DNA of 64,000 nucleotides. Source: CBDCOD01 sp965219665 (GTDB taxonomy: Bacteria > Pseudomonadota > Gammaproteobacteria > CAKMZV01). The notes beneath the pieces were generated by a model that did no database searches, had not been told where the DNA came from, and saw nothing but the letters and a program-made list of their open reading frames with translations. Location: NCBI GenBank assembly GCA_965219665.1, contig CBDCOD010000016.1, forward strand, positions 1-64,000, given 5' to 3'. This document shows positions 9,407 to 19,845 of this stretch, one piece after another. The position numbers and the translations under genes are program-made. The first letter of the stretch is position 1; the number at the start of each line of letters is the position of its first letter.

Positions 9407-9538
9407 ATTATGCTATAGGTTTTTTTGAGGGCGGCGCGTTGTATAAGCGCGCACTGTTAGCAGCGCAAGGCTTAATAACAGGAGCCACCAGAGTGTAGTG
9501 TCTATAGGGTGGTTGGTTGCGGACTGTAGGCTACAGCC
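9407..9538. repeat. 132-bp near-identical duplicate of the surface-protein 3' end (copy 1)
   Basis: This segment matches 13099-13230 with two differences I can see, at the positions reading GGTTGGTTG/GGTTCGTTG and TGTAGGC/TGTAAGC. It contains the stop codon and the last 40 codons of the broken paralogue on the - strand, so both genes end in the same Cys-led sorting tail. The rest of the two genes is far more diverged. Confidence 0.92.
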
Positions 9539-12500
9539 GCCACCGCCACCGCCGCCGCTGTCGCCACCGTCACTGCTGTCGCCACCGTCACTGCTGTCGC
9601 CACCGTCACTACTGTCGCCACCGTCACTACTGTCGCCACCGTCACTACTGTCGCCACCGTCACTACTGTCGCCACCATTACCAATGGTTACGGTTAGGCG
9701 TTCAGAAGCAGTAGCCCCTAAGTTGTCTATAGCGCTAACGGTGAGGGTGATTTGTCCGGTGGCAGTACCCGCATTGCTGAGAGTGATGCTATCTGCTGCC
9801 GTACTGACGGATAGCAAGCCCAGCGTATTGCCAGAAACGCTGATAACCACCTGATCGTTGTCATCGGCATCTGCGGCAGTAACGCCAATGGTTTGTGGGC
9901 TGAATCCTGATTGCAGCGATAGGCTATTCTGAGACAAGGTCAAGGTGGGTACGGTATTGCCTGTATTGACTACAATAATTTGGTCGCCTGTGTGGCTGAC
10001 AAATACACGGCGCCCATCGGTGGAAATAGCCAGACCGAGTGGCGTTCCTAGGGTCACGCCGAGGAGATCGCTTTCGATTAGGAGGGTGGAGACGGTGCCG
10101 CTGGCATCAATCACGCGCACTGCCTGGTTGGCGGCATCTGCAACAAACAGGGTTCTACCAGCCTGTAATACGTCAAAAGGTCCGTTAAACCTTGCGGTAG
10201 CCGTGCTGCCATCCACAAAGCTGCCGCTGAAACTACCAATACCGCCTGCATAGTTGGAGACGGTGCTGCCATTAGCGTCAATCACGCGGATGAGGTGATT
10301 CCCGTCATCAGCTACGAACAAACGACCATCTGCTGCCAGCGCCAGCCCACGGGGAGTGTTAAAAGCTGCTGTAGCCGTGCTGCCGTTACTAGGAAAGCTG
10401 GAGCCACCACTGCCTGCGTAGGTGGAGACGATGCTGCCATTAGCGTTAATCACGCGGATTATGTGGCCGCTCCTATCACTCACGAACAAGCGACCATCTG
10501 CTGCCAGTGCCAGTCCAGTGGGATTAGCAAAAGAGGCGGTGGTGGTGCTGCCATCATCACGACCGAAGGCACCACTGCCTGCATAGGTGGAGACGGTGCT
10601 GCCATTAGCGTCAATCACGCGGATGAGGTTATTCTGCTCATCAGCCACGAACAAACGACCATCTGCTGCCAGTGCCAGTCCACGGGGACGAGTAAAAGAG
10701 GCGGTGGTAGTGCTGCCATCAGCACTACCGAAGAAACTGCCTGCATAGGTGGAGACGGTGCTGCCATTAGCATCAATCACGCGGATGACGTCATTTTCAC
10801 TATCTGCTACGAACAAACGACCATCTGCGGCGTACGCCAGTCCACGAGGCGTATCAAAGCGGGCGGTGGTGGTGCTGCCGTCATCAGTGCCAGCCGAATC
10901 GCTGCCTGCATAGACGCTGGCTGATTGGGCAAAGCGGCTGATAATATAGCCTCGAATAACGATGGATTGCACACTGCTGGCACCAGAGGAGTCGGTTGCC
11001 GTCACTGAAACAGTGGCTTCCCTGCCAAACGTATCAGGCACATTACTAATGGTGATCAGACCACTGTTCTCATTAATTGTCAGTGTAGCAAAATTGACAT
11101 TGCTTCTGCTAATGCTGTAGGTAATCGCTTGGTCCACGCCAGAGTCGCCATCATCGCTTGCAGTGACGCTGATTTGTAGCGTGTCCGCCCCTTGTTTGAT
11201 ATTGGCGGTGGTGGTTGATAGGGTAAAGATTGGAGGGTAGTTATCTATTTCTTCTAAGGTAATGGTGGTGGTAGCAGTGGCAGTACCTGCTGCATTGGAT
11301 GCTGCTATGGTGAGCGTGTAGGCGCCCGCTTCTCCTTCTGCGGGTGTGGTAGTTAGGGAGATTTCGCCATTGTCTGTGTTGATGGTGAACAAACCGTTGC
11401 CGTTGCCGCCGACAATCGCATAAGTCAGATTGATACCACTGCCAGGGTTTTCTAAGTTATCGGCATCAAAAAAGAGGCTTTGGGTGAAATTGCTCTGCAG
11501 TGCGATTGCCCCTGCTCGTTGTACAGTTCCGCTGAGGCGTGCGCGCGCTTCTTCAATCACGCGAATGCGGTTGTTACTGGAGATGAATAGGCGGCCATCG
11601 GGGGCAAATACCATGTCACTTATAACTGGTAAAACGTGCGGAATGCACGGGACCGTTGACCAAGCCGGCGGATCCGCCAGCATAGGTAGAGACGGTGGCG
11701 CCATCGGCACTGACTACTCGGATGACATTCTGATTGTCTTGGTCTATAAAAAGCAGGCGGCCATCAGGCGCGAAGGCAACGGTGGTTGGTTGGTTTAATT
11801 GTGCTTCGGTTAGTGCCGCTCCATTGCGCCTACCGTTCTGTGCACCGGTGCCCGCATAGGTGCTGACTTCGGTGCGCGCGGCGTTAATTACACGAATACG
11901 ATGATTGTTAAAAGCATCTGCTATAAACAGGCGGCCATCAGGGGCAGTTGCTATGTCAACCGGAACAGCACCAAAGCGTGCATCTGCAATAGGACCGTCG
12001 GTACTGCCTACGGTTCTCCGTTAACGCCTGCCACAGTAGAGACGGTGGCACCATCTGTGCTGACCATGCGTATAATCGGCTGAGACTTGACTGCCGACAA
12101 ACAAAGCGCCTTCGGCATCAAGAGCGATTCCGCCCAGAACGCTAAAAGTTGCGACAGTGGTGCTGGGCCCATCCGCAGCACCAAATGGACCCGTTCCTGC
12201 ATAGACCACACTGTCCTCCATGCTAATGCTACGTATCACATTCGCGCATTGGAATGTCTATGTCTGAAGCCAATACACGCTGCCCATCGTTAGTAACAGC
12301 CAACCCCCGTGGAGTGAATTGGTTAATACCTGGATTGGCGTTAAAAACAGATAGAGTGGAGCCATTAGCATCAATCACATAAACAGAGTCTGCGCTATTA
12401 TCCGCAATAAACAGGCGGCCATCGGGGGCAACAGCCATGGCGTTCACATCAAATTGCGCAGTGGCGGCGCTGCCGCCTACAAAGGGCCTCTCTACGCCAT

Positions 12501-12959
12501 TGCCCGCATAGTTACGGACTATGCCGCTTACTGCGGCAGTGCGTGGGAGCATCGGTTACTGGGGCGTATGGTTAGGGTGAGGGTTTGGGTAGAGCGGTTA
12601 TTGACATTGCCGCCATCGTTCACAGTTACCGTTATGGTGGCTGCGCCAAAAGCATCGTCTATGGTGGTTATGTTGAGTACGCCATTGGTGCTGTTAATAG
12701 AGAGGGTAGCCGCACCGGTGTTGCGCGGGCTGACGGTGTAGGTGAGGGTTTGGGCTCTGGCGGGGTCGCCATCGTCGCTGCTGGCTATCAGGTTGACCAC
12801 TGTTGTACCAGCGTCCTCATCTAAGGTGATGGCAGTGGTGGTGAGGGTAAAAGTGGGTTGTGCCACACTTATAGTTGACCACGCTGATCCGAGCAGAGCG
12901 GATAGTAGTAAGATTTTTTGTGGCAATGATTGGAGTATGTTTTTAGGTATGATACGCAT
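9413..12959 (-). pseudogene. NHL-repeat/cadherin-like surface protein, degraded paralogue
   Basis: A signal peptide (start at 12959, hydrophobic ILLLSALLGSAW, then SVAQP) and a cadherin-like repeat open the gene. NHL-type propeller units with APDGRLFIAD and VIDANGSTVSTYAG motifs follow, then cadherin-like repeats, a second propeller block, the GGDSSD stalk and the Cys-led membrane tail. The frame breaks near 12545, 12238, 12090, 12012 and 11622; at each point the homologous repeat continues in another frame. Part of it (about 12010 to 11625) is open but has no ATG. The longest intact stretch is 9413 to about 11620, whose apparent N-terminus at 11710 is out-of-frame noise. Repaired, it would be about 1,180 residues. 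I infer recent inactivation. Confidence 0.85.
9559..9682. repeat. 18-bp tandem repeats encoding a GGDSSD stalk
   Basis: Six complete 18-bp units with at most a C/G-to-A/T change between units (9559-9666) plus a partial unit encode, on the - strand, repeated six-residue GGDSSD. They are followed towards the C-terminus by a run of glycines. This is the flexible linker between the last folded domain and the C-terminal sorting tail of the broken paralogue. Such arrays vary easily in copy number by slippage. Confidence 0.92.
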
Positions 12960-12970
12960 GGTAAAGCTTT

Positions 12971-13076
12971 TAATGTCCGTTGATGTCCGTTAATGTCCGT
13001 TAATGTCCGTTAATGTCCGTTAATGTCCGTTAATGTCCGTTAATGTCCGTTAATGTCCGTTAATGTCCGTTAATGT
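12971..13076. repeat. 10-bp tandem repeat, ten copies
   Basis: Ten consecutive copies of TAATGTCCGT (the second has TGATG) fill 12971-13070 and a partial eleventh runs to 13076. The array lies between the end of the intact 2246-residue gene (13105) and the start of the paralogue (12959), 11 bases upstream of that start on the - strand. It therefore occupies the place where the paralogue's promoter and leader would be. The period is close to one DNA helical turn. Confidence 0.97.
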
Positions 13077-13098
13077 ATATTATGCTATAGGTTTGTTC

Positions 13099-13230
13099 AT
13101 TATGCTATAGGTTTTTTTGAGGGCGGCGCGTTGTATAAGCGCGCACTGTTAGCAGCGCAAGGCTTAATAACAGGAGCCACCAGAGTGTAGTGTCTATAGG
13201 GTGGTTCGTTGCGGACTGTAAGCTACAGCC
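13099..13230. repeat. 132-bp near-identical duplicate of the surface-protein 3' end (copy 2)
   Basis: This is the partner of 9407-9538 and holds the stop and the last 40 codons of the intact 2246-residue gene. Just outside it a 14-base motif TATGCTATAGGTTT occurs twice (13081-13094 and 13101-13114), which suggests that a slip or recombination joined this module to its present flank. Confidence 0.9.
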
Positions 13231-16200
13231 ACCACCACCCCCGCCACCACTGCTGCTGCTGGCAGGTTGTGCTACCGCATCGGTAACTGTCACAACTAAT
13301 TCCGCATAAGTGTGCGCACCTAAGGAATCACTGGTATGCAGTGTAAGCGTTGTGCTGCCCATATCACTGCCGCTGCGAATCATCAGGCTGTTTGTTGCTG
13401 TAGTCAATGTCAACAAATCTGCGCCACCAGACACTTGGAAAGAAAGAGAGCCTGTTTCATCTGTGTCCGTAGCGGTTACGCTGATAGAGCGATTAGCGTT
13501 CACCGGCAAAGAGAACGTTGCAGGCGCACTGATAGTAGGCAGGTTATTGCCCGTTTCAACTAACACAATCCGATGATTATTCTGATCAGCAATAAACACA
13601 GAACTTCCATCAGTTGATACCACAATCCCTGCAGGCGCATCTAATACCAAATCGCCTGTATCAGCAATCAACGTAGATACCGTAGAAGCACGCGCATCAA
13701 TAAGGCGGACCACATCATTATTGCTATCTGCAACAAATACAGTACGACCAGCAATAAAAGCCGCCTGAGGTTGGTTGAATTGCGCCGAAGCAATCGCACC
13801 ATCCACATAGCCTGCATTCGCGCCAGCATAGTTAGCAACAGCAGTACCAGCAGCATTGATCACTGCAATACGGTTATTGTCGGTATCTGCTACAAATATA
13901 CGACCATCTGCGGCAATATTAATATCGTTAGGTACAAAGCGACCATCTCCATTAAAATAGGTAGAGACAGTACTGCTATTAGCATTGATAACACGAATCC
14001 GATTGCTGCCCACATCGCCAATAAATAAACGTCCATCCTCAGTAACGGCAAGGCTAACTGGCTCAATGAATTGCGCAGTCGCTAAACTATTGCCATTCTC
14101 AGAACCGGAAATACCACTGCCTGCATACACAGAAATGGTGGAGGCATCTGCGCTGATAACCAAAATTCGCCGCGCGCCGCTATCTGCCACAAACACACGC
14201 CCGTCCACAGTAGCAGCAATATCTGCCAGTTGATTAAACGTACTGGTAGCACTGCTATCTGGGTACGTTGACACAGTAGCACCATCGGCACTAATCAAGC
14301 GGATAACGTTATTGCCTGAATCCACAATCAGGAGGCTACCATCTGCTCGTAATGCAAGCCCTTTAGGCGTGTCAAATCGCGCAGTAGAGGAGCTTCCATT
14401 GACTAAGGCATTAACCCCAATCTGTCCTGCATACACACTAATGCGCTGTGCTAACACACTATCAACCACATCCAGCACAGTCAGCATAAAGGTTTGGGTT
14501 GACTGGTTGGCATCGCCGCCACCATCATCTTCTGCTATCACTGTAATGACTGCACTCCCAAATCCATTAGCGACACTGGTTATAGTAACCTCCCCTGTTT
14601 GCGCATCAATTGCTAAAGTAGCAAATCCGGTATTAGTAGGATTAATACGATAAGTAATCACTTGATCGCCATTGTCGCCATCATTTGCACTCACCACGCT
14701 AATACTCGTATTGACTCCAAAATCCTCATTCAGGGTCAGCACAGCAGTTGACAGTGCAAAAACGGGTGGATCATTCACCTCATTAACTGTCAAAGTAAAG
14801 GTCTGTGTTGCCACATTATTGGCAGCAGAAGAGTCATCTACCGTTACTGTAATCGCCGCTGATCCAATAGCATTAAGCACACTCGAAAGACGCACTTCAC
14901 CTGACGCGCTATCAATCGTTAATGTGGCAAAACCAACATTCATTGTGCTGATAGTATAAGAGAGGGTTTGTACGCCATTATCACCGTCATCACTACTGGC
15001 TACGTTGACTGTTGCGCTGCCAAAATCCTCATCCAGCGTCAGCGCCGTTCGTGATAAGGTAAAAGCGGGCACATCGTTCACAGCACGTGCCCTAACAACA
15101 ACCGGTATGATTGAAAGATTATCCTCAGGAGCAGAGTCATCCACCGTCACAAACAAAGTGGCTTGCCCAAATTGGTTATCAACACTACTCAGGGTTATAG
15201 TGCCTGAGTTGCTATCAATAGAAATCGTTGCAAAACCGATATTATTGGGGCTTATGCTATAAGTCAAAGGTTGATTGGTGCCATCCCCGTCATCGCTACT
15301 CACCACAGTTATAGAAGCACTGCCAAAATCTTCATCCAACGTGAGTACAGCAGTTGACAGCACAACATTAGGCGGATCATTCCCCGAATCATCCACAGGC
15401 TGAATCTCAAGGGTAAATGGCTGCGAAAATAGATTATTGACCGCGCCACCATCATTCGCAGTTATTTCAAACAGAATCGGGTTAATGCTATTGGCATCAG
15501 CAACGCTATTGAGAATTACTTGACCTGAATTGGCATCAAAGCTTATAGCAACCACCCCTAAACTAGCCGGTGATATGCTATAGGTTAAAGTTTGCTCCAT
15601 GCCATCTACATCACCATCATTTGGGTTCAGCACCGATACAGTTATTGCTTGAGTAAAGTCCTCAGTGAGCCTCAGTGTGGTCGTAGAGAGGGAAAAGGCA
15701 GGCGGGTCATTCACAGGGAGTACTCGTAATCTAAGGACTTGGGTTGTCTCATTGTTGGTAGCAGAAGAATCAGTCACCGTTATGGTAAGGGTTGCCTCAC
15801 CAAAAGCATCCGCTATACTGGTCAAGGTAAGTGTCCCTGATTGTGGATTGATAGTCAGTCTGGTAAAGCCAACATTGTTGGTGCTCACGCTATAGGATAG
15901 GACTTGATTGGTGCCATCCCCATCGTCAGCATTTTCAATAATAGCCACCACATTGGAGCCAAAATCCTCGTTCAAGGTTAATACGTTGGTGCTTAGGGTT
16001 AAGTTGGGGGCATCGTTCACATTACTAACGGTTAGCATAAAAGTTTGGGTTGCCACATTATTGGTGGCAGAGGCATCGTCCACAGTGACCGTAATCACCG
16101 CTGAGCCAAAGCCCTCGGCTATAGAAGTGATGGTTACTGCGCCAGATTGTGCGTCAATAGCCAGTGTAGCAAAGCCTGTACTGGCAGGGCTAATACTATA

Positions 16201-19200
16201 AGTCAGTGGCTGGTTGGAGCCATCCCCATCATCGCTGCTGCTCACGGTGATGCTGGTGTTTTCGCTAAACTCTTCCTCTAAGGTGATTGCTGCATCCGAT
16301 AGCGTAAAACGTGGTGCATCATTCACGCTATTGATGCGCAATAAAACAGTTTGTCGTGCGATGTTATCGGTGTCAGAAGAGTCGTTTACTTGTACAGTGA
16401 GCCTCACCTCACCAAAAGCATTGTCCACACTGCTCAGGGTAACCGCGCCTGTTTCAGTGCTAATGGCTATAGTAACCAGTGCAGCCAACGCTGCAGGCTG
16501 AAGATCATTAGTAAAAATACTATAAGTCAGTATTTGCTCAATCGCGGCATCCCCATCATCAGGATTCACTACCACAATATCGGTATTAGTGCCGAAATCT
16601 TCATCTAATGCCAAAGTGCTGGCAGACAGGGTGAACGTGGGAGGCTGGTTCACCTCTTCCACTACGATGGTAAGGGTTACGGTGGCGCTGCCAGCAAGAT
16701 CTTGTGCCTGGATAACCAGCGTGTTGATCCCTGTTTGTGTATCGGTTAAACTGTCTGCTAGCGTAACCCTGCCACTGGCTGCATCGATGGCAAATAAGCC
16801 GTCCTCATTACCAGAGAGAATGCTGAAGGTTAAGTCATTAGCTTCTGCATCAAAAAATAGGTTTTGTGCGCTAATAACGCGCGTTCCAGCTCCTTGAAAT
16901 CCAGTGCCTAAGGTAACAAAGCCAAAGTTTTCAGAAGCTGAGGAAACGACTTCAATCACGCGAATACGATGGTTATTTGAGTCAGTGAAAAAGAGGCGTC
17001 CATCCGGCGCAAGAGTCATTCTTCGCGGAGATCTTAAATCTATATCAAGAGCGGCTTGTAATGCTTGAGGCTCATTAGCTTGGGCAGTTGCACCACTACC
17101 TGCATAGGTAGAGACAGAGGCACCATCGGCACTAATGACGCGAATACGATGATTATCCGTATCAGTAACAAAGAGGCGTCCATCGGCTGCCAAGGCAACG
17201 CCACGTGGAGAACGAAAGCGTGCCGTGCTGGTGCTGCCATCTGCAAAGTTCTGAACGCCATCACCTGCATAAGTGGAAACCGTCGCACCATCGGCACTAA
17301 TGACGCGAATACGGTGATTGAACTGATCTGTAACAAAGACGCGGCCATCGGCTGCCAGGGCAACGCCTTGAGGTGTATCAAAGCGGGCGGTGGTGGTGCT
17401 GCCATTGGCGAAGCCAAAGCCACTGCCTGCATAAGTAGAGACGGTAGCACCATCGGCACTAATGACGCGAATACGGTTATTGAAACTATCTGCAACAAAG
17501 AGGCGACCATCGGAGGCAACTACAAGATCGGTTGGGCTATCAAACCGAGCGGTGGTCGTGCTGCCATCTGCAAAGGCCGCAAAGCCATCACCTGCATAAG
17601 TGGAAACAGTTGCACCATCGGCACTGATGACGCGAATACGGTGATTCAACTCATCTGCAACAAAGAGGCGGCCATCGGCTGCCAAGGCAATGCCGCGTGG
17701 CGTATCAAAGCGGGCGGTGGTGGTGGCGCTGCCATTGGCGAAGCCAGAACCACTGCCTGCATAAGTAGAGACGGTAGCACCATCGGCACTAATGACGCGA
17801 ATACGATGGTTGTCTGTATCGGCAATGAAAAGCCGTCCATCGGCTGCCCGAGCAATACCGCTTGGACGGTTGAATTGTGCTGTCAGGGCGCTACCATCTG
17901 CAAAATTGCTAACGCCGCTGCCTGCATAGGTGCGCACAGTGCGCAGGCTTGGAGCTACCACAGGCGGGGTGTTATTCACTTGGGTTACAGTGAGGGTAAA
18001 GCTTTGTTCGGACTCACTATGGCTGTTACTACCATCATCAGCAATAACCCGAACGGTTATATTGCCAAACGCGCCTGCGCCGCTGATACTAGTAATGGTG
18101 ATTGTGCCTGATTGTGGGTCAATCGCAAATGTTGCAAAAGGCGCCAAGTCATTAGGGTCTATACGCAGGCTGTATGTAATCGGCTGCTCTATACCGTCCG
18201 TATCCCCATCATCTGGGTCATTGATGGTAATGGTTATGGGGTCTGCAAACCCTTCTGCGCGCGTGAGAGCACTGGTGGATAAACGAAACTGGGGCGGGTA
18301 GTTGCTCAAAGGTTCAGAAATAACCGTCAGACGGGAAGTAGCTGTGCCTTGCTCATCACTGGCGGCAATCACCAGTGTTTGCGTATTAGCCAGCGCCTCT
18401 GTGGGCTGAGGGTAGGTGATAGCGCCACTGACGCTATCAATGGCAAAGGATACAGCCGCAGAACTGGTTTCGACCAAGCTGTAGCTTAAGGTGCTGCCAT
18501 CCGCATCGCTAAATAGGGATTGCACCACGCCAGCGCTAAAGAGGCTTGCTCCGCGTACTTGCTGTGCAGGGCTTAATTGCGCAGGGGGGATATCTGCCAC
18601 TGCCAAACTGGGGGCAATAACGCTCACTAAGGCAAAATCGCGATTGGCGACAAATACCCGCCCAGTCGCGTCAATAGCGATGCCTTGAGGGTTTCTAAAA
18701 CCGGCGTCTGCAGCAGGAAGACCTACATTTAAGGGGTTAATGCCAACGTCTACTCTTATGTTGCCAGAGCCGACTCCATTAGCGCCTGCATACACAGAAA
18801 TACGGCTGCCATCCGCGCTGATGACCCGAATATTATAAGAGCCATCATCGCTGACTAGAATGCGCCCATCGGTGGTAATAGCAATATAGGCAACATCAAA
18901 AAAATCGATGCTATCAGCGGGCGGGAATTGTGACTCTACTGCTGTTTCGCCAGTGGCACCGCGACCGGCGTAGGTGGAAACCGTATTGCCATCGGCACTA
19001 ATCACCCGAATGCGGCGGTTGGCGCCATCGCCTACAAAAAGGCGCCCATCGGTAGCAAATGCAAGGCTGACAGGGCCATTAAACTCAGCCGCATCCGCAT
19101 CGCCATCAACCAATCCTGGATTGCCATTGCCTGCATAGGTAGAAACGGTGGCGCCATCCGCGCTGATGACGCGAATGCGATGATTGTCTGTATCGGCAAT

Positions 19201-19845
19201 GAAAAGCCGTCCATCAGAGCGAAGCGCCATCCCAAAAGGTCGGTTAAAGCGCGCAGTGGTAGTGCTGGCACCATCTGCAAAACTGCCAGCACTACCAATT
19301 GATCCTCCGCCCGCATAGACAGAGGCGGTGCTGCCAGTTGGGTCAATAACATATACGCGATGCCCAGAGAAGAAGCCTCCATCTAAAACAAACACGCGTC
19401 CATCGGGGTGAATGGCTACGTCTCGGAGACTGCGAAAACGAATATTGGCGGTGCTGGCGCTATCTACATCCACGCTGCCGCCACCAGCGTAGGTGGATAC
19501 CGTGCTGCCATCCGCGCTCACCACGCGTAAGTGCCCACGGTCCGCGATAAAGAGGCGCCCATCCGGTGCTACTCTAAGCCCAGTGGGTCGCTCAAACTGC
19601 GCGGTTTTGGTGCTGTTGCCATCGGCGGGGACGTCAGGGCCATTCCCACCCCCTGCGTAGGTGTGTACAGTCAAAATATGGCTTAAAGCAACTGGCGCAG
19701 CTGCACTTGCTGTCATCGACCACAGCGATGCCGACACCAATGCCGATACGATGCAGAACAACAAAACTAAGCGTTTTTGGTTGGAATACAGTGTATTGTT
19801 AAATGTATTGCTCTGTGTATTGCTATGTATATTGATCGTATGCAT
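13105..19845 (-). CDS. Giant secreted NHL-repeat and cadherin-like surface protein with C-terminal sorting tail
   Basis: The 2246-residue protein has a signal peptide (hydrophobic core about residues 26-48, ending TASAAA). Three blocks of NHL-type propeller units with motifs like ADGRLFVAD-x-x-NHRIRVISADG lie at roughly 60-415, 640-960 and 1830-2100. Between them are about a dozen cadherin-like repeats with LTLNEDFG, DDGDG and ITVTVDD signatures; the acidic clusters suggest Ca binding. A Ser/Gly stalk leads to GCSLQ, IDTTLWW, a hydrophobic helix and a TTRRPQK basic end. That tail resembles JDVT-CTERM-type signals, which are processed by a glutamic intramembrane protease. A Shine-Dalgarno AGGA lies eight bases before the ATG. 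Probable role: adhesion or cell-surface scaffold; the ligand is unknown. Confidence 0.85.
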   Translation of the reverse strand: MHTINIHSNTQSNTFNNTLYSNQKRLVLLFCIVSALVSASLWSMTASAAAPVALSHILTVHTYAGGGNGPDVPADGNSTKTAQFERPTGLRVAPDGRLFIADRGHLRVVSADGSTVSTYAGGGSVDVDSASTANIRFRSLRDVAIHPDGRVFVLDGGFFSGHRVYVIDPTGSTASVYAGGGSIGSAGSFADGASTTTARFNRPFGMALRSDGRLFIADTDNHRIRVISADGATVSTYAGNGNPGLVDGDADAAEFNGPVSLAFATDGRLFVGDGANRRIRVISADGNTVSTYAGRGATGETAVESQFPPADSIDFFDVAYIAITTDGRILVSDDGSYNIRVISADGSRISVYAGANGVGSGNIRVDVGINPLNVGLPAADAGFRNPQGIAIDATGRVFVANRDFALVSVIAPSLAVADIPPAQLSPAQQVRGASLFSAGVVQSLFSDADGSTLSYSLVETSSAAVSFAIDSVSGAITYPQPTEALANTQTLVIAASDEQGTATSRLTVISEPLSNYPPQFRLSTSALTRAEGFADPITITINDPDDGDTDGIEQPITYSLRIDPNDLAPFATFAIDPQSGTITITSISGAGAFGNITVRVIADDGSNSHSESEQSFTLTVTQVNNTPPVVAPSLRTVRTYAGSGVSNFADGSALTAQFNRPSGIARAADGRLFIADTDNHRIRVISADGATVSTYAGSGSGFANGSATTTARFDTPRGIALAADGRLFVADELNHRIRVISADGATVSTYAGDGFAAFADGSTTTARFDSPTDLVVASDGRLFVADSFNNRIRVISADGATVSTYAGSGFGFANGSTTTARFDTPQGVALAADGRVFVTDQFNHRIRVISADGATVSTYAGDGVQNFADGSTSTARFRSPRGVALAADGRLFVTDTDNHRIRVISADGASVSTYAGSGATAQANEPQALQAALDIDLRSPRRMTLAPDGRLFFTDSNNHRIRVIEVVSSASENFGFVTLGTGFQGAGTRVISAQNLFFDAEANDLTFSILSGNEDGLFAIDAASGRVTLADSLTDTQTGINTLVIQAQDLAGSATVTLTIVVEEVNQPPTFTLSASTLALDEDFGTNTDIVVVNPDDGDAAIEQILTYSIFTNDLQPAALAALVTIAISTETGAVTLSSVDNAFGEVRLTVQVNDSSDTDNIARQTVLLRINSVNDAPRFTLSDAAITLEEEFSENTSITVSSSDDGDGSNQPLTYSISPASTGFATLAIDAQSGAVTITSIAEGFGSAVITVTVDDASATNNVATQTFMLTVSNVNDAPNLTLSTNVLTLNEDFGSNVVAIIENADDGDGTNQVLSYSVSTNNVGFTRLTINPQSGTLTLTSIADAFGEATLTITVTDSSATNNETTQVLRLRVLPVNDPPAFSLSTTTLRLTEDFTQAITVSVLNPNDGDVDGMEQTLTYSISPASLGVVAISFDANSGQVILNSVADANSINPILFEITANDGGAVNNLFSQPFTLEIQPVDDSGNDPPNVVLSTAVLTLDEDFGSASITVVSSDDGDGTNQPLTYSISPNNIGFATISIDSNSGTITLSSVDNQFGQATLFVTVDDSAPEDNLSIIPVVVRARAVNDVPAFTLSRTALTLDEDFGSATVNVASSDDGDNGVQTLSYTISTMNVGFATLTIDSASGEVRLSSVLNAIGSAAITVTVDDSSAANNVATQTFTLTVNEVNDPPVFALSTAVLTLNEDFGVNTSISVVSANDGDNGDQVITYRINPTNTGFATLAIDAQTGEVTITSVANGFGSAVITVIAEDDGGGDANQSTQTFMLTVLDVVDSVLAQRISVYAGQIGVNALVNGSSSTARFDTPKGLALRADGSLLIVDSGNNVIRLISADGATVSTYPDSSATSTFNQLADIAATVDGRVFVADSGARRILVISADASTISVYAGSGISGSENGNSLATAQFIEPVSLAVTEDGRLFIGDVGSNRIRVINANSSTVSTYFNGDGRFVPNDINIAADGRIFVADTDNNRIAVINAAGTAVANYAGANAGYVDGAIASAQFNQPQAAFIAGRTVFVADSNNDVVRLIDARASTVSTLIADTGDLVLDAPAGIVVSTDGSSVFIADQNNHRIVLVETGNNLPTISAPATFSLPVNANRSISVTATDTDETGSLSFQVSGGADLLTLTTATNSLMIRSGSDMGSTTLTLHTSDSLGAHTYAELVVTVTDAVAQPASSSSGGGGGGGCSLQSATNHPIDTTLWWLLLLSLALLTVRAYTTRRPQKNL

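Noticed and set aside
9246..9428. 60-codon frame ending in the duplicated 3' module
   Set aside because: It overlaps another small frame and runs antisense into the paralogue; no family and no start signal.
9559..9682. 18-bp array as a CRISPR or iteron origin
   Set aside because: It is in frame within a coding sequence and encodes a regular GGDSSD stalk.
11620..11710. N-terminus of the 765-codon frame (MPMAPPSLPML...) as a genuine protein start
   Set aside because: In another frame the same bases encode a continuing propeller unit (GATVSTYAGG...), so this is out-of-frame sequence upstream of a frameshift.
12971..13076. Tandem array as a CRISPR
   Set aside because: The 10-bp units are directly abutting, with no spacers, and no cas gene is present.
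17065..18111. Long open frame on the + strand (348 codons) and similar ones at 10295-10924
   Set aside because: They lie opposite the repeated propeller units of the - strand genes and merely mirror their periodic sequence; the peptides are low-quality Cys/Ile/Thr repeats without any domain, start signal or family.
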